Position numbers and translations under genes: made by a program | Shown: positions 5,640 through 13,358 of the stretch, in pieces | Numbering within the stretch: the stretch's first letter is position 1 | Layout: every line of letters begins with the position of its first letter | IMG/VR virus record: IMGVR_UViG_3300037584_002567 | Coordinates: 1 to 24,569 of that record | From: a virus | Length of the DNA: 24,569 bases | Direction: 5' to 3' (one strand) | Notes under the pieces: generated by a model | Told to the model about the DNA's origin: nothing | Database searches by the model: none | Seen by the model: only the letters and a program-made list of their open reading frames with translations

Positions 5640-6430
5640 TATGACCCACCTAACGCTTTATACCCGCCACTAGCCATCTGACGAGATAAACCTACCGAGC
5701 CACCCGCAGATCTACCCGCACTAGCTCCAGAACCACCTTGAGTAAAACCAGAACTAGCATATAGTTTTGGGTATTTTTGTTTCTTATAAGCCTTTATAAT
5801 TTCTGATTCTGTATTATTTTTCTTTTGAACTGCTAATGCTGATTGATTGATAGTCCTTGATTCTGTTTGTATTTCTCTTCCATTTTCTTCCTCATCTTTT
5901 TTCATTTGATAGAAACGATTTGAAACTTTATTTGCCCACGCTTTTCTAAAACTATTTCTATGTGATGAACCCATCATTGCAACTTGAAATGGATCTTCTT
6001 TGCAATGCTTAGTCCAATCGTCCTCTAAAGCCTGTAATAAGAAATCTGTATATAACTCAATCTCGATTTGACTCTTTCGTGAACTAAAAACCTCGAAATG
6101 TCTAGTTATTGTACGCTTATAACCATAATCGGTGTAATCAGCATCATCAAAAGCATAAACTATAGAACCATTGTAAAACCTTGCAACCGCACTAAGAATA
6201 GTAGCTGTAGCGGGATCAATACGCTTATAAGGTTGACCATATCTAAAAGATATAGCTTCTATTTCTTCATCAACAGTTGCCATATCTAACTGTTGCTCTA
6301 ATTGCTCTCTTGTAATACCTTTTGCTTGAAGTTGTTGCTCTAATTTTTCTTCAGCTAATCTAGCTTCATGCGGATTTGAAGAAGCTGTTAAGCCTAGAAT
6401 TTTTGAAAGAACTGAAAGTGATCTAGTCAT
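5639..6430 (-). CDS. DUF2786/DUF7168-like protein
   Basis: 263 residues from ATG 6430. The N-terminus (SVLSKILGLTASSNPHEARLAEEKLEQQL) follows the DUF2786 pattern of a helical hairpin around an N-P-HEA motif. The middle (about residues 75-175) has a YG-x-x-Y-type strand region, W-x-x-H and RNSFRKAWANKVSNRF, as I recall for DUF7168. The C-terminus is glycine/serine-rich. Such two-domain proteins are common in phages and bacteria, with unknown function. The start at 6430 is preferred over 6505 because the TATCTTTTATC leader directly precedes it and the upstream extension would overrun the promoter. Confidence 0.7.
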   Translation of the reverse strand: MTRSLSVLSKILGLTASSNPHEARLAEEKLEQQLQAKGITREQLEQQLDMATVDEEIEAISFRYGQPYKRIDPATATILSAVARFYNGSIVYAFDDADYTDYGYKRTITRHFEVFSSRKSQIEIELYTDFLLQALEDDWTKHCKEDPFQVAMMGSSHRNSFRKAWANKVSNRFYQMKKDEEENGREIQTESRTINQSALAVQKKNNTESEIIKAYKKQKYPKLYASSGFTQGGSGASAGRSAGGSVGLSRQMASGGYKALGGS

Positions 6431-6463
6431 TTGATAAAAGATAGTAAATTTGTTTACATATTC

Positions 6464-6505
6464 AATATAACAACTAATAATACTAATATAGTATTTTTGT
6501 AACAA
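6464..6505 (-). promoter_or_regulatory. Minus-strand promoter with perfect dyad
   Basis: Minus strand TTGTTAC (6505-6499), then ATACTATATTAGTAT, a perfect 6+3+6 inverted repeat, then TATATT (6469-6464). The leader to the ATG at 6430 contains ACTATCTTTTATC. This is the cleanest example of the shared promoter/operator. Confidence 0.65.
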
Positions 6506-6514
6506 TTAGTTACA

Positions 6515-7186
6515 TTAGAATAATATGCCTTGTATATTAGGTTTATAGGACGAATCATATCTTTCATTATCTCCTTTAGGATAGTTACAGACCTTGTATG
6601 CAAGCAAGTCTCTCATAGATTTAATTTCTTTGCGAGTGCCTAATAGATAGAAATATCTATGTTTTCTAGGTCTTTCTGTAATATAAAATCTATCCTTATC
6701 TTTCTGCCTTTCTTCTAATGTATATTGCTCACAAATAGTTTTACTATGTTTATTATTTCCTCTCATTCTCCATTCTGTTCTTTTATCTGATAAACCTGTA
6801 TAAATCCAATTAGTTGCCTGATAAATATATCCATGATGATTTTGTGAAGTATCTGCATAAGAGACTATTACTTTTGGTTTTGGCAATAATTTAAGTGATT
6901 GACTAACAAAAAAACTTAGCGAGTTTTTTTCTAAATTATCCTCAACACATAATCTATTTAACTCTAAAAAGTCTTCTTGATATTTGCCTTTAAATGCACC
7001 AACTACTAAAGGTTTAGAAGCGGGTGAGCCAAAACTTATAACACCTTGTAAAACATTATTATTGTCATAAAGTCCATAACAATAAGAAATACTAGGAATA
7101 CGTTTTGCATAATGCTTATTGTTAAACCAATCATGAGTCTCGAATCTCTTAATTGGTTTAACAGTAAAACTATCTTTAATTGTCAT
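6515..7186 (-). CDS. Mom-like DNA-modification protein
   Basis: 223 residues from ATG 7186. It matches my memory of Mom-family phage proteins (GNAT-related; phage Mu Mom makes N6-carbamoylmethyl-adenine and protects phage DNA from restriction). Visible landmarks are NKHYAKRIPS (23-32), a GLYDNNNVLQGVISFG strand pair (38-53), LELNRLCV (74-81), SFFVSQSLKLLPKPKVIVSYADT (91-113) and HHGYIYQATNW (117-127). The start at 7186 is chosen because its ATG overlaps the upstream stop (ATGA) and the protein then begins at the family-typical VKPI strand; 7225 is an alternative. Cytoplasmic. Whether this copy modifies adenine is untested. Confidence 0.72.
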   Translation of the reverse strand: MTIKDSFTVKPIKRFETHDWFNNKHYAKRIPSISYCYGLYDNNNVLQGVISFGSPASKPLVVGAFKGKYQEDFLELNRLCVEDNLEKNSLSFFVSQSLKLLPKPKVIVSYADTSQNHHGYIYQATNWIYTGLSDKRTEWRMRGNNKHSKTICEQYTLEERQKDKDRFYITERPRKHRYFYLLGTRKEIKSMRDLLAYKVCNYPKGDNERYDSSYKPNIQGILF

Positions 7187-7401
7187 CCTTGTAATTGGAT
7201 ACTCCAATTTTTTAATGAGTTCCAATCTAATCCAACACTTTGAATTGGTTCGGAATCAATTAAATCCAAATTAACGATAATTGAATGATTTGCTAAATCT
7301 ACAGAAAAACCTGTACATCTAAATTCTGTACCGTTTGTATTTGTAAACAATGAGCCAACAATCCAATTTAGATTAAGTTCTTGTGTTCCTTTTAAATTCA
7401 T
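7183..7401 (-). CDS. Small hypothetical protein
   Basis: 72 residues, beta-rich (IVGSLFTNTNGTEFRCTGFSVDLANHSIIVNLDLID), with no known domain. It directly precedes the Mom-like gene, overlaps it by ATGA and has a CAGGAG Shine-Dalgarno. Phage Mu mom has an upstream partner gene, com, that controls its translation, but this protein lacks the zinc-finger cysteines of Com, so no link can be claimed. Confidence 0.55.
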   Translation of the reverse strand: MNLKGTQELNLNWIVGSLFTNTNGTEFRCTGFSVDLANHSIIVNLDLIDSEPIQSVGLDWNSLKNWSIQLQG

Positions 7402-7610
7402 TAAGTGTCTCCTGATTTAGTTTTTACGTTGTACTCCACAGCTTCCCAAACGACTATAAATTGTTGTAACCAATCTATATGTCTAGTTTGTATTTTTTCT
7501 CTTATAGGAGAACTAGTTAAATCATCTGCTGATAAGTTAGGTAGGTTATGTTTTTTGCGATAGGCTTGAAAAACATCTACTAACCATAATTGCTCTTTGT
7601 CTAAAGTCAT
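7401..7610 (-). CDS. Small hypothetical protein
   Basis: 69 residues, helical and tryptophan-rich (LWLVDVFQAYRKKHNLPNLSADDL, then HIDWLQQFIVVWEAVEYN). No membrane segment. Not recognised. It has a GAGGAGGAC Shine-Dalgarno and one-base overlaps with both neighbours, so it is translated as part of the 8548-6515 operon. Confidence 0.58.
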   Translation of the reverse strand: MTLDKEQLWLVDVFQAYRKKHNLPNLSADDLTSSPIREKIQTRHIDWLQQFIVVWEAVEYNVKTKSGDT

Positions 7611-7795
7611 TAGTCCTCCTCTTCATAATCAAATTCTTCTTCTTTAAGTTCTAACTCTCCAATAGAAGATTCTCTTATAAGATCAATAACATCAACAAGT
7701 GCATCTGAAAATTCCTCATTCTCACTTGTATCTGGTGAATCGTAGCAAGACGCATAGTTATAGATAGCTTTATCTATGTATTCATAAAGTTTCAT
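7610..7795 (-). CDS. Small acidic hypothetical protein
   Basis: 61 residues, strongly acidic with a C-terminal EELKEEEFDYEEED-like tail. N-terminal helix YEYIDKAIYNYASCYD. Function unknown. Shine-Dalgarno GAGGAGGAC, 3 bases after the preceding stop. Confidence 0.55.
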   Translation of the reverse strand: MKLYEYIDKAIYNYASCYDSPDTSENEEFSDALVDVIDLIRESSIGELELKEEEFDYEEED

Positions 7796-7798
7796 TCT

Positions 7799-8191
7799 TT
7801 AGTCCTCCTCTATTGCAAAACTTTGTATGCTTTCTACTGTAGGTTTTATTAGGTTATCATCATGCTTTTTAGTTTCGTGATTGTAAGCGTGATTTTCCCA
7901 CCACTCAAAGACTTGTTTGTAACCTTGTACAACTTTCTCCTCGTAATCTAGCTGATACCAACCTTCTTGTTTAGCAAGCTCATCATTAATTTTGATTTGC
8001 TTATGCTCTTCTTCTGTAAGCTCATCATCATGTTTCTTGAAACATATTCGTTCATCGCAAAAAAAGTAATCTAACCCTTCTGCAAAAAGTAACTGTGCAA
8101 AATCAGCTAATCTTCTTTTTTCTGATTTTGCAATTCTCTGTATAAAGTCATAGTCTTTATCAGAAACTTTTATTCTAATTTCTTTTGTCAT
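7799..8191 (-). CDS. Ribbon-helix-helix-like protein
   Basis: 130 residues. The first 40 (KEIRIKVSDKDYDFIQRIAKSEKRRLADFAQLLFAEGLD) fit a ribbon-helix-helix DNA-binding domain: a strand, helix, turn, helix. The remainder is acidic and helical with many aromatic residues. It may be a regulator or an accessory DNA-binding protein of this operon. Shine-Dalgarno GAGGAG. Medium confidence in the domain, none in the target. Confidence 0.55.
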   Translation of the reverse strand: MTKEIRIKVSDKDYDFIQRIAKSEKRRLADFAQLLFAEGLDYFFCDERICFKKHDDELTEEEHKQIKINDELAKQEGWYQLDYEEKVVQGYKQVFEWWENHAYNHETKKHDDNLIKPTVESIQSFAIEED

Positions 8192-8194
8192 TGT

Positions 8195-8548
8195 TTAGTA
8201 CTCCTCTGGGAATAGAACTACTGTATTGGTGTAATCAATCTCAGAGAATGTTTCTAAATCCATAGCAGATTTAGGTGTGCCATATCCTGATGTAATGACC
8301 CATATAGTTTTGCCATCTGAGAGGGTAAATACAGAATGTAATCTGCCACCATCATGCTCTTTAACTACTTGATTATTTTGCTGTGCATCTTCTGTGCGAA
8401 CCTCACCCCAATTACCATTAGCGTGTAGTCTGACTTTAGATTTAATTTCTGTTGCTCTTGCTTGATCTAAGAGTTGATATTCATTTACTTTCTGAGAGAA
8501 AGCAAAATGACCTAGCGATTTTTGAATTGGTTTGACTGTAGTTGTCAT
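8195..8548 (-). CDS. Small hypothetical protein
   Basis: 117 residues, with strand-rich C-terminal half (HSVFTLSDGKTIWVITSGYGTP, then NTVVLFPEEY). It looks like a small soluble beta domain. I do not recognise it with confidence. It is the first gene of the long transcript 8548-6515. The ATG follows three TATCTTTATC-type repeats and lacks a Shine-Dalgarno. Confidence 0.6.
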   Translation of the reverse strand: MTTTVKPIQKSLGHFAFSQKVNEYQLLDQARATEIKSKVRLHANGNWGEVRTEDAQQNNQVVKEHDGGRLHSVFTLSDGKTIWVITSGYGTPKSAMDLETFSEIDYTNTVVLFPEEY

Positions 8549-8583
8549 TGATAAAGATAAAGATAAAAGTAATGTACATATCT

Positions 8584-8625
8584 AATATAACCATAGATTA
8601 GTACTTGTATAGTATTCTGTAACAA
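8584..8625 (-). promoter_or_regulatory. Minus-strand promoter of the 8548 operon
   Basis: Minus strand TTGTTAC (8625-8619), then ATACTATACAAGTACTA (half-sites TACT/AGTA), then TATATT (8589-8584). The boxes are 29 bases apart as at 6464-6505. A second copy of TTGTTAC lies just upstream. Confidence 0.6.
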
Positions 8626-8638
8626 TTAGTAACAATTA

Positions 8639-8872
8639 CTATCTGCCACCGAATTGAGCCTTGTTAAATAAGTCTTTAACTGCCTCTTCTAAAAGCTGAC
8701 TAGCTAAAACACTATGTTGAACTGGCTTAGTTGTAGGGTCAAAATTCTTCAAATCCCAATCCTTACCACAAGTGGGGCAAGTCTTGTATCTGTGACCATT
8801 AGCGAGTGCTTTTAGTACTTCAAATGTTTCTTTTGGTATTCGGCAATTAACTTGCTCCCTCTGATTAGACAT
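8639..8872 (-). CDS. Small protein with RHH-like start and CPTC motif
   Basis: 77 residues. The N-terminus (VNCRIPKETFEVLKALANG) looks like a ribbon-helix-helix or CopG-type DNA-binding start. The middle has CPTCGKDW (about 32-39), half of a zinc-finger pair, with only one other cysteine (C10), so a full zinc site is not evident. A C-terminal helix follows. Probably a small DNA-binding protein. It has its own sigma70-type promoter (8898-8926). Confidence 0.5.
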   Translation of the reverse strand: MSNQREQVNCRIPKETFEVLKALANGHRYKTCPTCGKDWDLKNFDPTTKPVQHSVLASQLLEEAVKDLFNKAQFGGR

Positions 8873-8897
8873 AGTTGATAAAAATAATATTAATGTT

Positions 8898-8926
8898 ATA
8901 ATACTCTATACTTACTCAGTAGTCAA
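8898..8926 (-). promoter_or_regulatory. Sigma70-type promoter of the 8872 gene
   Basis: Minus strand TTGACT (8926-8921), a 17-base spacer, then TATTAT (8903-8898). The match to the host consensus and the spacing are good. It directly follows the ligase stop, so the small gene at 8639-8872 can be transcribed without read-through. Confidence 0.6.
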
Positions 8927-8927
8927 C

Positions 8928-9707
8928 CTACCACACTTGTTTCCACACATCTTTTATTGCTGTTGCCCAACTAGGTGCTATAGATGTTCGACCAATCTCT
9001 GATTGCAAGTCTTTATTAGAAACTTTAATGACAATACCGTCTGTAGGATAACGACTGAATATTAGCGAGTCTTGCCACTTGTTATGTAATTGTTTTACAT
9101 GGTTTACTGCATTTGATTTAACTTTTATATAACCACAAGTATGAAAACCCCAACTTATAAGTTGTTGTAAATTAGATTCTTCTGTACCTTGACCATCAAA
9201 AATTTGGAAGGCACAAAAAGACAAGCCATCTCCTGTAGGTGATTTCTTGCGAAGATGACCTGAAGCAAGTCTCTGAGAGCTAGATGGTACGAGTCCTTGA
9301 CCATATAATTCACCACGAATCTCTACGAGTCCTTTTTGTTTTATCTTATGTGGCAAATCTTTTATATATCTCATGCAATATGTCTTATCAACATTCTTGC
9401 GAGTCCATGCTTTTACAAGTAAACCATCTACATATCTAACTGCTATAGCACAACCATCAATCTTAGGTTCTGCAATAAGTGGTGTACCTTTTGGTAAATA
9501 ACCATACCATTCTTCAAAAGGTAATGTACCAAGTCCTGACAGTACACAACCTTCATCAACTTTCTTAAGTGCGGGATGTTTAGGGTCAAGATCAATCAAC
9601 GCTTGTTTAAGTGCATCAAACTGTTTGTCAGATATTATTGCTCTACCCGCCCTATATAAGTCATTGTGATATAGAAAGTCTTTTGCTAATTGATCTGCGA
9701 TAGTCAT
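8928..9707 (-). CDS. Short NAD-type DNA ligase (adenylation core)
   Basis: 259 residues, against about 670 for bacterial LigA. The N-terminus (YHNDLYRAGRAIISDKQFDALKQAL) matches the Ia domain that binds NMN in NAD-dependent ligases. The nucleotidyltransferase motifs follow: EPKIDG with the adenylated lysine K82, VEIRGELYGQG (motif III, about 128-138), DGIVIKV (motif IV) and WATAIK (motif V). The OB fold, HhH and BRCT domains of LigA are absent. It would activate nicks with NAD+; nick sealing may need a partner or be limited. The RNLASG-like site is replaced by SQRLASGHL. The start is at ATG 9707 with the TATCTTTATT leader. Confidence 0.82.
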   Translation of the reverse strand: MTIADQLAKDFLYHNDLYRAGRAIISDKQFDALKQALIDLDPKHPALKKVDEGCVLSGLGTLPFEEWYGYLPKGTPLIAEPKIDGCAIAVRYVDGLLVKAWTRKNVDKTYCMRYIKDLPHKIKQKGLVEIRGELYGQGLVPSSSQRLASGHLRKKSPTGDGLSFCAFQIFDGQGTEESNLQQLISWGFHTCGYIKVKSNAVNHVKQLHNKWQDSLIFSRYPTDGIVIKVSNKDLQSEIGRTSIAPSWATAIKDVWKQVW

Positions 9708-9740
9708 TAATAAAGATAAAAATATACTACTATTATAGTA

Positions 9741-10526
9741 TTATCTTCTACCTTTTGCAAGTTTTTTTATTTCTTTTGTCCAATACTTATAAACTCTTTC
9801 ATTAGATATGGTCTTAATTCTTAATCTAAATGTTTGCTTACCTGATTGAGTAGGAATAGGACTAAATCTAAATAATGGACGAGCAAATGGTTTTTTACCT
9901 TTACCTCTTGATGTTTCTCTATAAATACCCGCCCTTAATCCTTTGTTTTTACTTTTACCATCACTTTTTATTGCAAAAACCCTAGCATCACCAATCTTTG
10001 CATTGCCACCTTGAAATACACCACTACTTTTTTTATTATCGCGAGTCTTTCCTAACGCTTCTATTGTTTGTCCGTAGGTGCTACCAGTAACATTTCTAAA
10101 TTTATTTAATCTTACTAATGGATTTGCCTTTATTGGAAAAGGATAATCTCCCTTTTTAATTAAATTCCTATTTCTTAAATACTGTGTAAATAAAGTATCG
10201 TAAGCTCTTTTTGAACCACCGCCAATCGTAGGGAATAAATATTTAGAGGCGGGATTACCTTTAGTAATTGCTTTTTCATCTTTTACCCCTACAAGCAATT
10301 CCAATCCACTTTGTTTACCAAAAGTACTTGTTAATGTAAAACTTACAGGATTTTTAAATTTACCTGTACCTTTTATATAAGTTTTTGCTACTAAACCACC
10401 TCTGCCCTTTAATTCTTTATTTAATCTTGTAAGTGCTTTTTTACCCGCAAATTTTGCTTGAGTTAATTCATAAGCATTAAACCTATTTTGTATTTTATTA
10501 AAATCAAAAACTAAAGGTTTAGCCAT
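9741..10526 (-). CDS. Basic protein, possibly virion-associated
   Basis: 261 residues, very rich in K and R, with many glycines (GGGSKRAYDTLFTQYLRNRN, then SRGKGKKPFARPLFRF). A beta-rich core follows a helical N-terminus (NAYELTQAKFAGKKALTRLNKEL). The layout resembles phage tail-completion or minor tail proteins, but I do not recognise a family and the replication neighbours give no support. It could instead be a DNA-binding protein. A divergent leader with the TTTTTTATCTCTG motif lies upstream. Confidence 0.5.
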   Translation of the reverse strand: MAKPLVFDFNKIQNRFNAYELTQAKFAGKKALTRLNKELKGRGGLVAKTYIKGTGKFKNPVSFTLTSTFGKQSGLELLVGVKDEKAITKGNPASKYLFPTIGGGSKRAYDTLFTQYLRNRNLIKKGDYPFPIKANPLVRLNKFRNVTGSTYGQTIEALGKTRDNKKSSGVFQGGNAKIGDARVFAIKSDGKSKNKGLRAGIYRETSRGKGKKPFARPLFRFSPIPTQSGKQTFRLRIKTISNERVYKYWTKEIKKLAKGRR

Positions 10527-10581
10527 TGCGAGTCTGTTTTTTATATTTTAGCAGAGATAAAAAATGAGACTGAAAAAAATT

Positions 10582-10809
10582 GGTGTCCATAGTGTCCATA
10601 GGTGTCCGACCTTTTTCTTAGGAGTTTCCTAATTCCTACGGTTTTCTATTATAGCCCCCTATTTCTCCCCTCTATCCCCCCTCTTCCTTATTTTATATAC
10701 TTTATAGGAATAGGTATGGACACTATAGACACGCTCGAAAACGGTTGGGCTGTAATCAGTTTCGGTGTCCATACGGTGTACCTACCTCATACAGAGGTCA
10801 GGACACTAT
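10582..10809. other. Iteron-like repeats, candidate replication origin
   Basis: GTGTCCATA repeats occur in direct orientation at 10582-10591, 10592-10600 and 10764-10773, with a near copy at 10601-10609 (GGTGTCCGA). Inverted copies lie at 10715-10723 (TATGGACAC), 10724-10732 (TATAGACAC) and 10801-10809 (GGACACTAT). Between them is a C/T-rich, then AT-rich tract (about 10650-10705) that could unwind. The cluster sits at the 3' end of the primase gene. Together these look like a Rep-bound origin; binding by the primase is inferred. Confidence 0.5.
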
Positions 10810-12949
10810 CCGAGTCTCGAATGTAGACCCATTTGCGACAACTTTTAGTACCTCTTCTCTTTTTTTCGTAGCCAAGATTTTTTAAAATTGTTGCAACTTG
10901 CATCTGGTCATATCTAGTTTGTCTTTCTATTGGTTTTTCTATTGCTTCTGTAAGGACGCTTTCTGTTGTAAGTTCTCTATGTCTATTAGATGGTGCATCT
11001 AAAAATTGTTCGATAACAGATTTCCAAGGAGATTCGATAAGGTAATCTAAATTTTCCTCGTTTACTATCAATTCGTTTTCTTTTGTAAGGTATGTAGACT
11101 CTCCATTTTTGTAAGCCATTACTGCGGATGCCCAAATTTGGTCACGCTCTTTTTCTAGGCTTTCAATGTCTATCGGGTTTTCTATGGTGACGTTTTCGCC
11201 TAATTTTATGATCCAGAATCTACGATTCCCAGTTTCATCAACAAGAAATCCATCATGTCTGTTAGTAGATCCAACAATGATTCCTCTTCTAGGGAACTCT
11301 TCCGTTACTTTTCCGTAAGGAACTCTAAAGACATCTGTTTTTTGCGAGAGGAAAGATTTTATATCTCCCGCCATTTTTTTAGATGTTATGCTTTCCAACT
11401 CGGCTAGCTCACAAATCCAACTGCGATGAAGAATCATTAGTGCATCTTTTCCATTTATGTCTCGAAGACCATCACTAAAAAATTCTTGTCCGAGTGTGTA
11501 CCAGAAAGATGATTTCCTTGCTCCTTGCTCTCCAAGTAAAACACAAGCGTTATCAAATTTATGTCCTTCTGGTTTGTATGCTCTTGCGACTGCTGCTATC
11601 AGAGTCTTTTTTAACATGTCATCATAAATTGTTGGATTAGGAAGATCCTTTTCTTCTGGTCTGAGATATGTGCTTGCGAGTCTGTCTATGTAAGCGGGAA
11701 GTTCTGTTGTATAAACTTTTTCTAAGTAGTCAACTACAGGATTGTATTCATTTTCTCTTGCTACTTGTACTACACAGTCAAAGGCTGTGTCCTTATTACA
11801 TTTATATCCAAGTCTTGCGAGTGTTAGATAATATCTGTCTATTGAAGTTGAACCCTGACAAGGAACACCATCAAGTTCTATTTGTTGGGTGAAGATATTA
11901 TATCTAAATGCGTGTTCTCCATTGTCTCTATGTGACTTAAGTAGATTTAATAATTCGTTTGCTTCTATTCTTTGTAATTTATCTGATTCTATAAGTTTTG
12001 GATTATCTGGATTATCTGGATTAATAACTTTAATTGTTTTCTTTGGTTTATAGCCATGTTCAATAGCCCAATACCAAAAAGAACCCGCATTAATTTGTAC
12101 ACCTCCTGACTTTGCTACTTGATCTATACCTCCCCAATCTGGTGAATGTTGCTTCATAAGTGCAACTGCATCTCCCGCATTTTTGCCCGCATCTTCACAT
12201 GCTTTAATTAAGCCCCATAAGATGTTTCTATACATGTGATAGGTGTTGGTATTTGGTTTGCGTGGTGGAATATATGCGAGTGCTTTTTCTACTGTTGCTA
12301 TATCTTCTTTACGATATTCTTTAAAATTTGAAGAAGATTTATTTTTTTCGTGTTGCTTTTTTGTAGGTAAGCAAGACTCTATATCCTTAAGAGTGTATTT
12401 AACATCTGATTGATGTATTATCTTAGTCATAGCAGAGGGAGTGCCATCTTCTTTCATGTGATATGTGCCTGGTAATCGCATAACTCTTGATGGATTTTTT
12501 AAGGCTCTATCTGCATCTGCATGATCTAATAATCGCTCTTGGATAGGTTTCCAAGTTTCTGGATCTATTGCTTTTTTTAAGACCCAATAGTTGTGTATTG
12601 ATTTACCTCCTGTATCAATTTGAAGAGATGGTTCTGGCAAGCCTATTTCTTTCCAAATCCATAGTTGTTGCTCTTTCGATATATCGTCATGCTCATAAAA
12701 AAAAGCTCGGCAAGCTGTTATTGATGAGTCTGTATCTTCTCCATCATTAATTACGACATAAACACCACGACCTTCTTCTTGACAATGTTTAATCCAATCT
12801 CCATTTGCGTCAGACTTTTTACCTCTATCTCTTTCTTTTAATGGGTGTCCTTTAGGAAAGAATGACCGAAGTCTGACTTTGTTAATATCCTTTCCAAGTT
12901 GACTAAGAAATGACCGCCATTCGTTACGGTCTAAATTTAATAAAGACAT
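10787..12949 (-). CDS. VapE-type primase-helicase
   Basis: 720 residues. The N-terminal 160 have archaeo-eukaryotic primase features: a F-x-EHDD motif (about 84-89, metal ligands) and SIHNYW (117-122, the conserved histidine). A linker with a PriCT-like helical domain (about 215-300) follows. The C-terminal VirE/VapE ATPase has Walker A GEQGARKS (473-480), Walker B-like ELAELE (514-519) and a NRRFW motif (576-580) as a possible arginine finger. The fusion of primase and helicase initiates DNA replication in many phages and plasmids. Start ATG 12949 follows TTTATCTTT. The candidate origin lies at its 3' end. Confidence 0.85.
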   Translation of the reverse strand: MSLLNLDRNEWRSFLSQLGKDINKVRLRSFFPKGHPLKERDRGKKSDANGDWIKHCQEEGRGVYVVINDGEDTDSSITACRAFFYEHDDISKEQQLWIWKEIGLPEPSLQIDTGGKSIHNYWVLKKAIDPETWKPIQERLLDHADADRALKNPSRVMRLPGTYHMKEDGTPSAMTKIIHQSDVKYTLKDIESCLPTKKQHEKNKSSSNFKEYRKEDIATVEKALAYIPPRKPNTNTYHMYRNILWGLIKACEDAGKNAGDAVALMKQHSPDWGGIDQVAKSGGVQINAGSFWYWAIEHGYKPKKTIKVINPDNPDNPKLIESDKLQRIEANELLNLLKSHRDNGEHAFRYNIFTQQIELDGVPCQGSTSIDRYYLTLARLGYKCNKDTAFDCVVQVARENEYNPVVDYLEKVYTTELPAYIDRLASTYLRPEEKDLPNPTIYDDMLKKTLIAAVARAYKPEGHKFDNACVLLGEQGARKSSFWYTLGQEFFSDGLRDINGKDALMILHRSWICELAELESITSKKMAGDIKSFLSQKTDVFRVPYGKVTEEFPRRGIIVGSTNRHDGFLVDETGNRRFWIIKLGENVTIENPIDIESLEKERDQIWASAVMAYKNGESTYLTKENELIVNEENLDYLIESPWKSVIEQFLDAPSNRHRELTTESVLTEAIEKPIERQTRYDQMQVATILKNLGYEKKRRGTKSCRKWVYIRDSDSVLTSV

Positions 12950-12973
12950 AAAGATAAATTTAAAAATAAAAAG

Positions 12974-13330
12974 TTAAGAAACTTTCAGTATATTTAGTGC
13001 GTCTTTTACATTACGAGCAACACCCACAATACCGCCAGCTTTCTTAACAGCTTGAAGCCAATTATGCTGATATTTTGAAAGTTGTCCAGAGTTTGTTTTC
13101 ACTTCGATACTTGTGAAAACTGCAAGATCTTGTCCGATCATCTCAGGAGTAATCTTGATAGTTTTAAAACCAATAAGGTCAGAACTACCTTTTGCCAATC
13201 CAAATCGAACCCATTGGCCTGTTCTAGGATCTGGAAGTTTTCCAGTTTCGTTACGAAATAAACGAAGGTTAGATTCTGTACCAAGAGCTAATCTTATATT
13301 TTGTTGTAAGATAGTCTCTTTATTAGACAT
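12974..13330 (-). CDS. VRR-NUC domain nuclease
   Basis: 118 residues spanning a single PD-(D/E)XK VRR-NUC domain. The visible landmarks are GLAKGSSDLIG (44-54, catalytic D51), a SIEVKT motif (74-79, E76 and K78) and Q88. The family includes phage and eukaryotic (FAN1) structure-selective nucleases. It is probably a Holliday-junction or flap nuclease in replication or recombination. It lies between the primase and the helicase, all on the minus strand. Confidence 0.85.
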   Translation of the reverse strand: MSNKETILQQNIRLALGTESNLRLFRNETGKLPDPRTGQWVRFGLAKGSSDLIGFKTIKITPEMIGQDLAVFTSIEVKTNSGQLSKYQHNWLQAVKKAGGIVGVARNVKDALNILKVS

Positions 13331-13358
13331 TGACAGGGCAAGTTTTCCCTATCTTACA

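Noticed and set aside
7183-7401. Com-like translational activator of the Mom-like gene
   Set aside because: Only the position fits; there is a single cysteine and no zinc-finger pattern.
10602-10826. Plus-strand reading frame over the candidate origin
   Set aside because: It overlaps the repeats and the end of the primase gene, has no ribosome site and its composition follows the C/T tract.
11668-12750. Plus-strand reading frames inside the primase gene
   Set aside because: They are antisense shadows of a clear, domain-bearing minus-strand gene.
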